The position numbers were made by a program, and so were the translations under genes. Of a stretch of 64,000 nt of DNA, positions 47,061-59,990 are shown piece after piece. Position 1 is the stretch's first letter, and every line of letters starts with the position of its first letter. Source of the DNA: Volvox africanus (lineage: Eukaryota > Chlorophyta > Chlorophyceae > Chlamydomonadales > Volvocaceae); contig BSDZ01000048.1 in NCBI GenBank assembly GCA_030268105.1, positions 124,001 through 188,000 on the forward strand, in the 5' to 3' direction. Under the pieces are notes generated by a model that did not search any database, was not told the DNA's origin, and worked only from the letters and a program-made list of their open reading frames with translations.

Positions 47061-50000
47061 TCATTGGTCTTGCGTGGCACGTTTGCAGGCTTCTTCGAGC
47101 AGGGGCTTCATGTCCTGCGAGAAGTTGCGTACCGGTTCCCATGAGTTGTGCTCGCTGGTATACCCTGTCCACTTGACCAAGTACTCGTGTACTGTCCGCT
47201 TACGTCGGTGTCGGCCCACGGGACGCGCGCGATAATCTAACACCCGCTCCACATCGTAAAACTTCTGTTTACCAGCGATCCAGGTCTCGGGAACTGGTTC
47301 GATCGCTGCGGGGGCGTTAGAAGGCTCAGGGACGGGTTCCGTACCACGGTAGGGACGGACAAGCCATACGTGAAACGTGGGGTGAATGGTCATATCAGCG
47401 GGTAATGCAAGCTCCACAGCCACATTCCCAACCATGCGCATGACAGGATACGGACCAATCCAGTGGGGTAAGAGTTTTCGGGATCCGTTGGCCAAGGAAC
47501 GCAAGTTCTTGGTGCTTAGCAACACGAGTTGCCCTTCCGAAAACGTCACATCCTGCTTGGATTTGTTGTAGTATTCCGTCGTTCGTTGCTGCGCCGCGTC
47601 CAAACACGACTTCGCGTCTGTGATTCGGGACATAAAAGACTTGGCAAAAAGTTTAGCAGCAGGCACGTTCACTTCCAACTCACGCCACACGAGTAGCGCG
47701 GGATGAAATCCGTAGTTGAGAAAGAACGGACTTTTGCCTGTAGAGCGGTTAACAGCGTTGTAAAGCGCGAATTCTGCCGCAGTCAAATATGTATCCCAAA
47801 CGAGTGGTGTGCGACCAGCATAATTGCGCAACATATCACCCAACGTGCGGTTTGTGCGTTCGGTTTGACCATCAGTCTGTGGGTGGTACGCTGTGCTCAG
47901 GTTGACACGCATGCCAACTAGCTTGCAGAGCGCTTCCCAAAACTTAGACGTGAACTGCCCACCGCGGTCCGAGATCACATTTTTGGGAACCCCATGTAAC
48001 CGAACCACATTATCGAAAAACAAACGTGCAGTTTGCTCAGCCGTGCAGGATGATGTGCATGGTGCTAGGTGGACCATCTTAGTCAGACGATCGACCATTA
48101 CGAACACCGCATCATATCCCCCCTCAGTTTTGGGCAGCACGACTACGAAGTCCATGGAAACACTTTCCCAAGGCGCATCCGGGACAGGCAACGGTTGCAA
48201 CAACCCATGACCCTTACCGGACAAAGCCTTATTGTGCTGGCACAGACTGCATGTCTGTACGAAGTTCGCCGCATCGTTAGCCAAACGAGGCCACCAAAAG
48301 GAACGTTGCACCAAGTCGACCAACCGCTTGCTACCAGGGTGTCCTGCTAACGGGTCCTCGTGGAACCGTGCAAGGATGTCGTAGCGTAGCGCGTCGTCGT
48401 TTGGAACGACGATTTGCGTAGCTGCACCCTCCGTCCGTAGCCAAAGGCCATTCTGCTTGTGAAGATTTTCTACATTAGCCGGCTCCGAGAACCAGGCATC
48501 TGTGTTGTAGGCAACCTTTAACCGCTCCGCGAGGTCCGTCGCGATCGGCACCTCCTCGTTATGCGGTCGCACGACAGGCGCTGCTAAAATTGCAGTGTGT
48601 AGCGACGGATGTCGACTGAGAGCATCGGCAATATTCAGTTTACCAGAAATGTACTCCCAGGTGCAGTCGAACCTAGCTAGGTATTCCATCCACCTAGCCT
48701 GACGGCGGTTCAACGTCGGAACGCTTTGCAAAAACGTTAGGGGCTTGTGGTCAGTTTTTAAAGTAAATGGGCGTCCCTCAAGGTAACAGCGCCATTCCTT
48801 TAAAGCATGCAGCACTGCCAGAAGCTCCTGTTCCCCGGTGGTGTAGCGAATCTCCACACCAGAAAACTTCTTACTCGTGAAGGCGATCGGTCGCCCTTCC
48901 TGTAACAATACAGCGCCGCTTCCAAATATTGAGGCATCAGACACCACCTCAACATGAAACGGCAACGAGTAATCAGGGAATGCAAGGGTGACATCTTCGG
49001 CAACGGTTCGCTTGAGCTCTTCGAATGCCCGCTGGCATTGCGACGTCCACGACTCGAGTGAAACGAAAACGCCTTTGCGAGTTAAGTTAGTAAGCGGGGC
49101 CGCAATGATGGAATATTTTTCAATGAACTTTCGGAAATAATTGGTCACGCCAAGGAACTTACGCAGCTCCGTGAGGTTCTGAGGCGCGGGCCAATCGCGA
49201 ACCACGGCGACCTTCCGCAGGTCCATCTTCACACCAGTGGCCGACACAATGTGGCCCAAATATTCCACCTGAGGCTGCGCCCAAAAGCATTTGGCGCGTT
49301 TAGCAAACAATTGCTCCCGCCTCATAACGTCGAGCACAAGCCGAAGATGCTCCAAGTGCTCCTCGCGCGTCTTAGAATAAACCAAGATGTCATCCAGATA
49401 GCAAACAACGAACCTGTCGATAAACGGCCTAAACATTCGGTCCATAACCGCCTGAAACGTCGCAGGGGCATTAGTCAAACCAAACGATAGGACCATATAC
49501 TCGAAATGACCGAAGGGCGTCCGAAAAGCGGTTTTCGGAATATCAGAGGCAGCGATGCGGATCTGATTATAACCCTGTTGTAAGTCAATCGAGGAAAAAT
49601 AAGCCGAACCCTTCAGCTTATCCAACAGGTCGTCAACGTGTGGTAAAGGGTAGCGATTTTTCACCGTACTCGCATTTAACCCCCGGTAATCGATGCACAT
49701 GCGCAAGGTCCCATCCTTCTTACCGACAAACAAAATCGGTGCAGAATACGGGGATGTGCTGGGGCGTATCATACCCTTCGCAAGCTAATCCGTCACCTGG
49801 CGCTTTACCTCGTCCAGCTCCAATGGACTCAACCTGTACATTGGCCGGGCCGTAGGCTGCGCTCCAGGCATGAGAGGGATTGTGTGATCAACAGGACGCA
49901 TAGGTGGTAGGCCAGGGATATCTTTAAAGACGTCCTCATACTGCGACATTAGGGCCTCAACCTCAGGATCCACAGAAATCTGCGCGGTGGTGGCACAACA

Positions 50001-50065
50001 GCCCACCCGCGGCCTCAAAAGCAGTCCGTGGGCACCCTTCCGTAACAAACGGACGGCCTCCTTAC
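47061..50065 (-). pseudogene. pol: Pol of element C: RT, RNase H, integrase, chromodomain; one TAG
   Basis: From 50065 down to the stop at 47061-47063 the frame is the same as in element A and is interrupted only by TAG at 49785-49787, where A has Leu (TTG). RT keeps [10 protein letters not shown], and RNase H keeps the TDHKP and ADALSRHP motifs. Integrase keeps the zinc finger and an intact SDRGGQF active-site segment, and the chromodomain ends the protein. By eye it is close to identical to A over some 900 residues. The protease and everything upstream are deleted, so even with TAG readthrough no Gag-Pol could form. ATG at 49772 opens a frame containing most of RT onward. Confidence 0.9.
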
Positions 50066-50103
50066 ATGGACATGGAGCACGACACGGACATGGAGCACGA
50101 AGC
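50066..50103 (-). repeat. Short direct duplication at the gag-protease deletion junction
   Basis: The minus strand reads TCGTGCTCCATGTCC twice, about 18 bp apart. The first is the normal gag-start region; the second leads straight into pol (GTAAGGAGG). This suggests template slippage or strand switching during reverse transcription. Confidence 0.65.
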
Positions 50104-50490
50104 GATACCCTAGGTTTGCGTAATAGAAGCCGACTTCTATCGCAAAGACAAGAGTACAAAACGATTCGGTGAGCCTACTGACAGTACTCTTGAGAAGATT
50201 CAGTAAACTCAGCAAGTACTTGCCCAGCTGAGTCCTGATCTCTGTAGTTTGAGCAATGAGAGTCGCCAACTGGTCCGGACGAAAGCCGGTCTCAGTCGCC
50301 GTGGCAAGCAATGCCGGTGCACTGAGATTACCTGCGACTCAGAGCGTACACTTACACAACAAGTGCAGCAATCTAAGTAAAAGCAATTAAACAATTACAA
50401 ACCGGAAGCGGCAGCGTCCAAAATGGCGCGGCCTAGGTCTTCGGCAAAAGTATCTAGCGGTCCTCGTGGTTCGTCGCTGGAACTCGCCAT
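50066..50490 (-). pseudogene. Leader ORF copy of element C
   Basis: This copy of the element A leader ORF starts at ATG 50490-50488. Its intron-like segment, 50332-50402 (71 nt), keeps GT and AG ends. The first part is 50403-50490. The second part runs from 50331 into the deletion junction, so the original C-terminus is lost. Confidence 0.6.
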
Positions 50491-50540
50491 AGAAAGAACC
50501 TACTTCCGATTAGACAAAGAGAGACAGTTAGGCAACGAAC

Positions 50541-50554
50541 CTGTCTTGATACCA
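50541..50554 (-). other. PBS of element C
   Basis: TGGTATCAAGACAG on the minus strand, 3 nt from the LTR end at 50558. It differs from element A by one base. Confidence 0.6.
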
Positions 50555-50557
50555 ATT

Positions 50558-51381
50558 TGTTGTACCTCTCGTTCGCGTTTGCTCATCAGTATCTGCACGT
50601 CTGAAGGCTTGCGACACCAATGTGCAAGCGCTTGCAAGTACAGCAAGACAAGCGCGAGCAAACAGAGACAGCGGAAGACTTCAAGACGAAGAGAGATATA
50701 ACTTACAGTCTTACAGATCGAAGCGGTGCAATGGACGCAATCGCCGTCAGCGCCGGAAGCAAGCAATCATCACGTGGCGGTGAATAGCGAAGTTTAGGCT
50801 TAGCTCGGGCTAAGTAGAATAGCGTATAGCAATAATAATGTAGAACACACGAGTGTTCTCCGGTGTCGAATATCTTGTCTTGCTTAGCCGTCCTCGCATC
50901 TGTTATACTCGCAGTATCGCAATGCTGTACGATTCACATTAGGAGGCCGATCCTAGATGTGACAATCCTACCGCGTTTAGGCGATGTCCAAGTATAACAA
51001 CGTATAAGCCTTTCCGGCATTCGCATGATGCAAGGGTCCGGATAACGATATCCGGTTGCAGGGCATGTATCGTGACGAGTGCGGCGCTCTCAACGTGTGC
51101 TTTAATGAAGTAATATTATATCAGATAATATTACTTATCGTTTCGTAGCACGAGCATAATGCACACTTCAATGCTTCGGGCTTTCATGCATGCTAGGCGG
51201 ATTTGCCATGATGCGATGTCGCGATGGATAATGACAACATGCCAAATGCATATATAAATGTACACGAATACATTTATATCATGCAGATTCATTCATATGC
51301 AATGTGTTCATCACAATAGCACTTCGCCTTGTAGGATCACATCGACCTACGCATCGGCAGGAAACTAACCGTAGCACAACA
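50558..51381 (-). repeat. 5' LTR of element C
   Basis: 824 bp with TGTTGT...ACAACA termini on the minus strand. Its hairpin near 51037-51054 has the G-C version of the stem, like the element A 3' LTR, not the A-T version of its own partner LTR. Confidence 0.88.
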
Positions 51382-51859
51382 TTCCGCGGACATGGAGCAC
51401 GAAGCGATACCCTAGGTTTGCGTAATAGAAGCCGACTTCTATCGCAAAGACAAGAGTACAAAACGATTCGGTGAGCCTACTGACAGTACTCTTGAGAAGA
51501 TTCAGTAAACTCAGCAAGTACTTGCCCAGCTGAGTCCTGATCTCCGTAGTTTGGGCGATGAGGGTCGCCAACTGGTCCGGACGAAAGCCGGTCTCAGTCG
51601 CCGCGGCAAGCAATGCCGGTGCACTGAGATTACCTGCGACTCAGAGCGTACACTTACACAACAAGTGCAGCAATCTAAGCAAAAGCAATTAAACAATTAC
51701 AAACCGGAAGCGGCGGCGTCCAAAACGGCGCGGCCTAGGTCTTTGGCAAAAGTATCTAGCGGTCCTCGTGGTTCGTCGCTGGAACTCGCCATAGAAAGAA
51801 CCTACTTCCGATTAGACAAAGAGAGACAGTTAGGCAACGAACCTGTCTCGATACCAATT
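51382..51859 (-). pseudogene. Second leader ORF copy with PBS
   Basis: On the minus strand it carries a PBS (51843-51856), ATG 51792, intron-like segment 51634-51704 and the downstream frame. It stops at GTCCGCGGAA just after the gag ATG, where the next LTR starts (51381). The order LTR stub, leader, full LTR, leader, pol suggests that an element landed in, or recombined with, the leader of an older copy. Confidence 0.7.
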
Positions 51860-51899
51860 TGTTGTACCTCTCCTTCATGTTTGCTCATCAGTATCTGCG
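51860..51899 (-). repeat. 40-bp LTR stub at the minisatellite boundary
   Basis: This is the LTR 3' end on the minus strand (TGTTGTACCTCTCC on the + strand). It is cut after 'gtatctgcg', and the minisatellite begins at the next base. Confidence 0.8.
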
Positions 51900-52034
51900 A
51901 AGTAGGTACGGCACCGATACTGACCTTTTCACCGACGACTCCACGAACGCCACCGCCATCACCACCGCCACCAAAGCACCACCATCATCCCTGACAACAA
52001 GGCGGGGGGGAGAAGGGGGAAAAGGAGGGCACAC

Positions 52035-52061
52035 GGGAGGGAGGGAGTGAGATCGGGAGGG
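52035..52061 (+). other. G-quadruplex-forming motif (example; one per minisatellite unit)
   Basis: Five GGG runs occur at 52035-52037, 52039-52041, 52043-52045, 52055-52057 and 52059-52061, with loops of 1, 1, 9 and 1 nt. This meets the usual G4 sequence rule with one long loop. The same motif occurs in essentially every unit, next to a further G-rich tract. Confidence 0.6.
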
Positions 52062-54936
52062 AAGTAGGTACGGCACCGATACTTACCTTTTCACCGACGA
52101 CTCCACGAACGCCACCGCCATCACCACCGCCACCAAAGCGGGGAGAAGGGGGAAAAGGAGGGCACACGGGAGGGAGGGAGTGAGATCGGGAGGGAAGTAG
52201 GTACGGCACCGATACTTACCTTTTCACTGACGACTCCACGAACGCCACCGCCATCACCACCGCCACCAAAGCTGTGAGAAGGGGGAAAAGGAGGGCACAC
52301 GGGAGGGAGGGAGTGAGATCGGGAGGGAAGTAGGTACGGCACCGATACTTACCTTTTCACTGACGACTCCACGAACGCCACCGCCATCACCACCGCCACC
52401 AAAGCACCACCATCATCCCTGACAAGGAGGGGGGGGGGAGAAAGGGGAAAAGGAGGGCACACGGGAGGGAGGGAGTGAGATCGGGAGGGAAGTAGGTACG
52501 GCACCGATACTGACCTTTTCACCGACGACTCCACGAACGCCACCGCCATCACCACCGCCACCAAAGCACCACCATCATCGCCGACAATGAGGGGGGGGGG
52601 AGAAGGGGGAAAAGGAGGGCACACGGGAGGGAGGGAGTGAGATCGGGAGGGAAGTAGGTACGGCACCGATACTGACCTTTTCACCGACGACTCCACGAAC
52701 GCCACCGCCATCACCACCGCCACCAAAGCTGTGAGAAGGGGGAAAAGGAGGGCACACGGGAGGGAGGGAGTGAGATCGGGAGGGAAGTAGGTACGGCACC
52801 GATACTTACCTTTTCACTGACGACTCCACGAACGCCACTGCCATCACCACCGCCACCAAAGCGGGGAGAAGGGGGAAAAGGAGGGCACACGGGAGGGAGG
52901 GAGTGAGATCGGGAGGGAAGTAGGTACGGCACCGATACTGACCTTTTCACTGACGACTCCACGAACGCCACCGCCATCACCACCGCCACCAAAGCACCAC
53001 CATCATCCCTGACAAGGAGGGGGGGGGGAGAAAGGGGAAAAGGAGGGCACACGGGAGGGAGGGAGTGAGATCGGGAGGGAAGTAGGTACGGCACCGATAC
53101 TGACCTTTTCACCGACGACTCCACGAACGCCACCGCCATCACCACCGCCACCAAAGCACCACCATCATCCCTGACAACAAGGCGGGGGGGAGAAGGGGGA
53201 AAAGGAGGGCACACGGGAGGGAGGGAGTGAGATCGGGAGGGAAGTAGGTACGGCACCGATACTTACCTTTTCACCGACGACTCCACGAACGCCACCGCCA
53301 TCACCACCGCCACCAAAGCGGTGAGAAGGGGGAAAAGGAGGGCACACGGGAGGGAGGGAGTGAGATCGGGAGGGAAGTAGGTACGGCACCGATACTGACC
53401 TTTTCACTGACGACTCCACGAACGCCACCGCCATCACCACCGCCACCAAAGCTGTGAGAAGGGGGAAAAGGAGGGCACACGGGAGGGAGGGAGTGAGATC
53501 GGGAGGGAAGTAGGTACGGCACCGATACTTACCTTTTCACTTACGACTCCACGAACGCCACCGCCATCACCACCGCCACCAAAGCGGGGAGAAGGGGGAA
53601 AAGGAGGGCACACGGGAGGGAGGGAGTGAGATCGGGAGGGAAGTAGGTACGACACCGATACTTACCTTTTCACTGTCGACTCCACGAACGCCACCGCCAT
53701 CACCACCGCCACCAAAGCACCACCATCATCCCTGACAAGGAGGGGGGGGGAGAAAGGGGAAAAGGAGGGCACACGGGAGGGAGGGAGTGAGATCGGGAGG
53801 GAAGTAGGTACGGCACCGATACTGACCTTTTCACCGACGACTCCACGAACGCCACCGCCATCACCACCGCCACCAAAGCACCACCATCATCCCTGACAAC
53901 AAGGCGGGGGGGAGAAGGGGGAAAAGGAGGGCACACGGGAGGGAGGGAGTGAGATCGGGAGGGAAGTAGGTACGGCACCGATACTTACCTTTTCACTGAC
54001 GACTCCACGAACGCCACCGCCATCACCACCGCCACCAAAGCGGGGAGAAGGGGGAAAAGGAGGGCACACGGGAGGGAGGGAGTGAGATCGGGAGGGAAGT
54101 AGGTACGGCACCGATACTTACCTATTCACTGACGACTCCACGAACGCCACCGCCATCACCACCGCCACCAAAGCACCACCATCATCCCTGACAAGGAGGC
54201 GGGGGGGAGAAAGGGGAAAAGGAGGGCACACGGGAGGGAGGGAGTGAGATCGGGAGGGAAGTAGGTACGGCACCGATACTGACCTTTTCACCGACGACTC
54301 CACGAACGCCACCGCCATCACCACCGCCACCAAAGCACCACCATCATCCCTGACAACAAGGCGGGGGGGGGAGAAGGGGGAAAAGGAGGGCACACGGGAG
54401 GGAGGGAGTGAGATCGGGAGGGAAGTAGGTACGGCACCGATACTTACCTTTTCACCGACGACTCCACGAACGCCACCGCCATCACCACCGCCACCAAAGC
54501 ACCACCATCATCCCTGACAACAAGGCGGGGGGGGAGAAGGGGGAAAAGGAGGGCACACGGGAGGGAGGGAGTGAGATCGGGAGGGAAGTAGGTACGGCAC
54601 CGATACTGACCTTTTCACCGACGACTCCACGAACGCCACCGCCATCACCACCGCCACCAAAGCACCACCATCCTCCCTGACAACAAGGCGGGGGGGGAGA
54701 AGGGGGAAAAGGAGGGCACACGGGAGGGAGGGAGTGAGATCGGGAGGGAAGTAGGTACGGCACCGATACTGACCTTTTCACCGACGACTCCACGAACGCC
54801 ACCGCCATCACCACCGCCACCAAAGCACCACCATCCTCCCTGACAATGAGGGGGGGGGGGAGAAGGGGGAAAAGGAGGGCACACGGGAGGGAGGGAGTGA
54901 GATCGGGAGGGAAGTAGGTACGGCACCGATACTTAC

Positions 54937-55002
54937 CTTTTCACCGACGACTCCACGAACGCCACCGCCATCACCACCGCCACCAAAGCACCACCATCAT
55001 CC
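54937..55002 (-). other. Exon-like 66-nt module of the long minisatellite unit (example)
   Basis: On the minus strand this segment follows a pyrimidine-rich tract ending TTGTTGTCAG and is followed by GTAAGTATC, a near-ideal 3' and 5' splice-site pair. It is 66 nt, exactly 22 codons in one phase, reading DDGGALVAVV...VESSVKR. The sequence up to the next module (about 96 nt) would be an intron. Many long units repeat this layout. No transcript evidence is available, so it is a candidate, not a called exon. Confidence 0.35.
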
Positions 55003-58000
55003 CTGACAACAAGGCGGGGGGGGAGAAGGGGGAAAAGGAGGGCACACGGGAGGGAGGGAGTGAGATCGGGAGGGAAGTAGGTACGGCACCGATACTTACC
55101 TTTTCACTGACGACTCCACGAACGCCACCGCCATCACCACCGCCACCAAAGCACCACCATCATCCCTGACAAGGAGGGGGGGGGGAGAAGGGGGAAAAGG
55201 AGGGCACACGGGAGGGAGGGAGTGAGATCGGGAGGGAAGTAGGTACGGCACCTATACTTACCTCTTCACCGACGACTCCACGAACGCCACCGCCATCACC
55301 ACCGCCACCAAAGCACCACCATCATCCCTGACAACAAGGCGGGGGGGGGAGAAGGGGGAAAAGGAGGGCACACGGGAGGGAGGGAGTGAGATCGGGAGGG
55401 AAGTAGGTACGGCACCTATACTTACCTCTTCACCGACGACTCCACGAACGCCACCGCCATCACCACCGCCACCAAAGCACCACCATCATCCCTGACAACA
55501 AGGCGGGGGGGAGAAGGGGGAAAAGGAGGGCACACGGGAGGGAGGGAGTGAGATCGGGAGGGAAGTAGGTACGGCACCGATACTTACCTTTTCACCGACG
55601 ACTCCACGAACGCCACCGCCATCACCACCGCCACCAAAGCGGGGAGAAGGGGGAAAAGGAGGGCACACGGGAGGGAGGGAGTGAGATCGGGAGGGAAGTA
55701 GGTACGGCACCGATACTTACCTTTTCACTTACGACTCCACGAACGCCACCGCCATTACCACCGCCACCAAAGCGGGGAGAAGGGGGAAAAGGAGGGCACA
55801 CGGGAGGGAGGGAGTGAGATCGGGAGGGAAGTAGGTACGGCACCGATACTGACCTTTTCACCGACGACTCCACGAACGCCACCGCCATCACCACCGCCAC
55901 CAAAGCGGTGAGAAGGGGGAAAAGGAGGGCACACGGGAGGGAGGGAGTGAGATCGGGAGGGAAGTAGGTACGGCACCGATACTTACCTTTTCACTGACGA
56001 CTCCACGAACGCCACCGCCATCACCACCGCCACCAAAGCGGGGAGAAGGGGGAAAAGGAGGGCACACGGGAGGGAGGGAGTGAGATCGGGAGGGAAGTAG
56101 GTACGGCACCGATACTTACCTTTTCACTGACGACTCCACGAACGCCACCGCCATCACCACCGCCACCAAAGCACCACCATCATCCCTGACAAGGAGGGGG
56201 GAGGAGAAAGGGGAAAAGGAGGGCACACGGGAGGGAGGGAGTGAGATCGGGAGGGAAGTAGGTACGGCACCGATACTGACCTTTTCACCGACGACTCCAC
56301 GAACGCCACCGCCATCACCACCGCCACCAAAGCACCACCATCATCCCTGACAACAAGGCGGGGGGGGAGAAGGGGGAAAAGGAGGGCACACGGGAGGGAG
56401 GGAGTGAGATCGGGAGGGAAGTAGGTACGGCACCGATACTTACCTTTTCACCGACGACTCCACGAACGCCACCGCCATCACCACCGCCATTAAAGCTGTG
56501 AGAAGGGGGAAAAGGAGGGCACACGGGAGGGAGGGAGTGAGATCGGGAGGGAAGTAGGTACGGCACCGATACTTACCTTTTCACTTACGACTCCACGAAC
56601 GCCACCGCCATCACCACCGCCACCAAAGCGGGGAGAAGGGGGAAAAGGAGGGCACACGGGAGGGAGGGAGTGAGATCGGGAGGGAAGTAGGTACGGCACC
56701 GATACTTACCTTTTCACCGACGACTCCACGAACGCCACCGCCTTCACCACCGCCACCAAAGCGGTGAGAAGGGGGAAAAGGAGGGCACACGGGAGGGAGG
56801 GAGTGAGATCGGGAGGGAAGTAGGTACGGCACCGATACTTACCTTTTCACTGACGACTCCACGAACGCCACCGCCATCACCACCGCCACCAAAGCACCAC
56901 CATCATCCCTGACAACAAGGCGGGGGGGGAGAAGGGGGAAAAGGAGGGCACACGGGAGGGAGGGAGTGAGATCGGGAGGGAAGTAGGTACGGCACCGATA
57001 CTGACCTTTTCACCGACGACTCCACGAACGCCACCGCCATCACCACCGCCACCAAAGCACCACCATCATCCCTGACAACAAGGCGGGGGGGAGAAGGGGG
57101 AAAAGGAGGGCACACGGGAGGGAGGGAGTGAGATCGGGAGGGAAGTAGGTACGGCACCGATACTGACCTTTTCACCGACGACTCCACGAACGCCACCGCC
57201 ATCACCACCGCCACCATCATCCCTGACAACAAGGCGGGGGGGGAGAAGGGGGAAAAGGAGGGCACACGGGAGGGAGGGAGTGAGATCGGGAGGGAAGTAG
57301 GTACGGCACCGATACTGACCTTTTCACCGACGACTCCACGAACGCCACCGCCATCACCACCGCCACCAAAGCACCACCATCATCCCTGACAACAAGGCGG
57401 GGGGGGAGAAGGGGGAAAAGGAGGGCACACGGGAGGGAGGGAGTGAGATCGGGAGGGAAGTAGGTACGGCACCGATACTTTCCTTTTCACCGACGACTCC
57501 ACGAACGCCACCGCCATCACCACCGCCACCAAAGCACCACCATCATCCCTGACAACAAGGCGGGGGGGAGAAGGGGGAAAAGGAGGGCACACGGGAGGGA
57601 GGGAGTGAGATCGGGAGGGAAGTAGGTACGGCACCGATACTTACCTTTTCACCGACGACTCCACGAACGCCACCGCCATCACCACCGCCACCAAAGCTGT
57701 GAGAAGGGGGAAAAGGAGGGCACACGGGAGGGAGGGAGTGAGATCGGGAGGGAAGTAGGTACGGCACCGATACTTACCTTTTCACTTACGACTCCACGAA
57801 CGCCACCGCCATCACCACCGCCACCAAAGCGGGGAGAAGGGGGAAAAGGAGGGCACACGGGAGGGAGGGAGTGAGATCGGGAGGGAAGTAGGTACGGCAC
57901 CGATACTTACCTTTTCACCGACGACTCCACGAACGCCACCGCCATCACCACCGCCACCAAAGCGGTGAGAAGGGGGAAAAGGAGGGCACACGGGAGGGAG

Positions 58001-59499
58001 GGAGTGAGATCGGGAGGGAAGTAGGTACGGCACCGATACTTACCTTTTCACTGACGACTCCACGAACGCCACCGCCATCTCCACCGCCACCAAAGCGGGG
58101 AGAAGGGGGAAAAGGAGGGCACACGGGAGGGAGGGAGTGAGATCGGGAGGGAAGTAGGTACGGCACCGATACTTACCTTTTCACTGACGACTCCACCAAC
58201 GCCACCGCCATCACCACCGCCACCAAAGCACCACCATCATCCCTGACAAGGAGGGGGGGGGAGAAAGGGGAAAAGGAGGGCACACGGGAGGGAGGGAGTG
58301 AGATCGGGAGGGAAGTAGGTACGGCACCGATACTGACCTTTTCACCGACGACTCCACGAACGCCACCGCCATCACCACCGCCACCAAAGCACCACCATCA
58401 TCGCCGACAATGAGGGGGGGGGGGAGAAGGGGGAAAAGGAGGGCACACGGGAGGGAGGGAGTGAGATCGGGAGGGAAGTAGGTACGGCACCGATACTGAC
58501 CTTTTCACCGACGACTCCACGAACGCCACCGCCATCACCACCGCCACCAAAGCACCACCATCATCCCTGACAACAAGGCGGGGGGGGAGAAGGGGGAAAA
58601 GGAGGGCACACGGGAGGGAGGGAGTGAGATCGGGAGGGAAGTAGGTACGGCACCGATACTGACCTTTTCACCGACGACTCCACGAACGCCACCGCCATCA
58701 CCACCGCCACCAAAGCACCACCATCATCCCTGACAACAAGGCGGGGGGGGAGAAGGGGGAAAAGGAGGGCACACGGGAGGGAGGGAGTGAGATCGGGAGG
58801 GAAGTAGGTACGGCACCTATACTTACCTCTTCACCGACGACTCCACGAACGCCACCGCCATCACCACCGCCACCAAAGCACCACCATCATCCCTGACAAC
58901 AAGGCGGGGGGGGAGAAGGGGGAAAAGGAGGGCACACGGGAGGGAGGGAGTGAGATCGGGAGGGAAGTAGGTACGGCACCGATACTTACCTTTTCACTGA
59001 CGACTCCACGAACGCCACCGCCATCACCACCGCCACCAAAGCACCACCATCATCCCTGACAAGGAGGGGGGGGGGAGAAGGGGGAAAAGGAGGGCACACG
59101 GGAGGGAGGGAGTGAGATCGGGAGGGAAGTAGGTACGGCACCGATACTGACCTTTTCACCGACGACTCCACGAACGCCACCGCCATCACCACCGCCACCA
59201 AAGCACCACCATCATCCCTGACAACAAGGCGGGGGGGGGAGAAGGGGGAAAAGGAGGGCACACGGGAGGGAGGGAGTGAGATCGGGAGGGAAGTAGGTAC
59301 GGCACCGATACTTACCTCTTCACCGACGACTCCACGAACGCCACCGCCATCACCACCGCCACCAAAGCACCACCATCATCCCTGACAACAAGGCGGGGGG
59401 GAGAAGGGGGAAAAGGAGGGCACACGGGAGGGAGGGAGTGAGATCGGGAGGGAAGTAGGTACGGCACCGATACTTACCTTTTCACCGACGACTCCACGA

Positions 59500-59990
59500 A
59501 CGCCACCGCCATCACCACCGCCACCAAAGCTGTGAGAAGGGGGAAAAGGAGGGCACACGGGAGGGAGGGAGTGAGATCGGGAGGGAAGTAGGTACGGCAC
59601 CGATACTTACCTTTTCACTTACGACTCCACGAACGCCACCGCCATCACCACCGCAACCAAAGCGGGGAGAAGGGGGAAAAGGAGGGCACACGGGAGGGAG
59701 GGAGTGAGATCGGGAGGGAAGTAGGTACGGCACCGATACTGACCTTTTCACCGACGACTCCACGAACGCCACCGCCATCACCACCGCCACCAAAGCGGTG
59801 AGAAGGGGGAAAAGGAGGGCACACGGGAGGGAGGGAGTGAGATCGGGAGGGAAATAGGTACGGCACCGATACTTACCTTTTCACTGACGACTCCACGAAC
59901 GCCACCGCCATCACCACCGCCACCAAAGCGGGGAGAAGGGGGAAAAGGAGGGCACACGGGAGGGAGGGAGTGAGATCGGGAGGGAAGTAG
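59500..59990. repeat. Multi-unit block of the minisatellite duplicated at 62340-62830
   Basis: Private variants recur 2840 bp apart: 'ccgcaaccaaag' at 59651 and 62491, and 'gaaataggta' at 59851 and 62691. A second block recurs 3003 bp apart: 'ccatctccacc' at about 58076 and 61079, and 'ctccaccaac' at 58191 and 61194. These show block duplication within the array. Confidence 0.7.

Larger units (their letters stand above)
46169..51381 (-). mobile_element. Chromovirus 'element C', gag and protease deleted
   Basis: A 5.2-kb minus-strand element with 5' LTR (50558-51381), PBS (50541-50554), leader ORF, pol without protease (47061-50065), hairpin, PPT and 3' LTR (46169-47001). Gag and protease, about 2.3 kb in element A (roughly 36819-39105), are missing through one junction at 50065/50066. 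It is therefore non-autonomous. Its two LTRs differ at many sites, so either it is old or one LTR was replaced by recombination. No matching target duplication flanks it. Confidence 0.85.

Noticed and set aside
51859..52050. + strand Pro-rich reading of the minisatellite (SPTTPRTPPPSPPPPKHHHHP-like, hydroxyproline-rich glycoprotein)
   Set aside because: It ends in a stop in each long unit, and the splice-like signals and pyrimidine tract are on the other strand. Low-complexity GC-rich DNA yields Pro-rich frames easily.
52711..53256. Minus-strand ORFs of 70-180 codons across the minisatellite as genes
   Set aside because: They read through the intron-like pyrimidine tract, differ only by unit order, and have no gene structure or start conservation.
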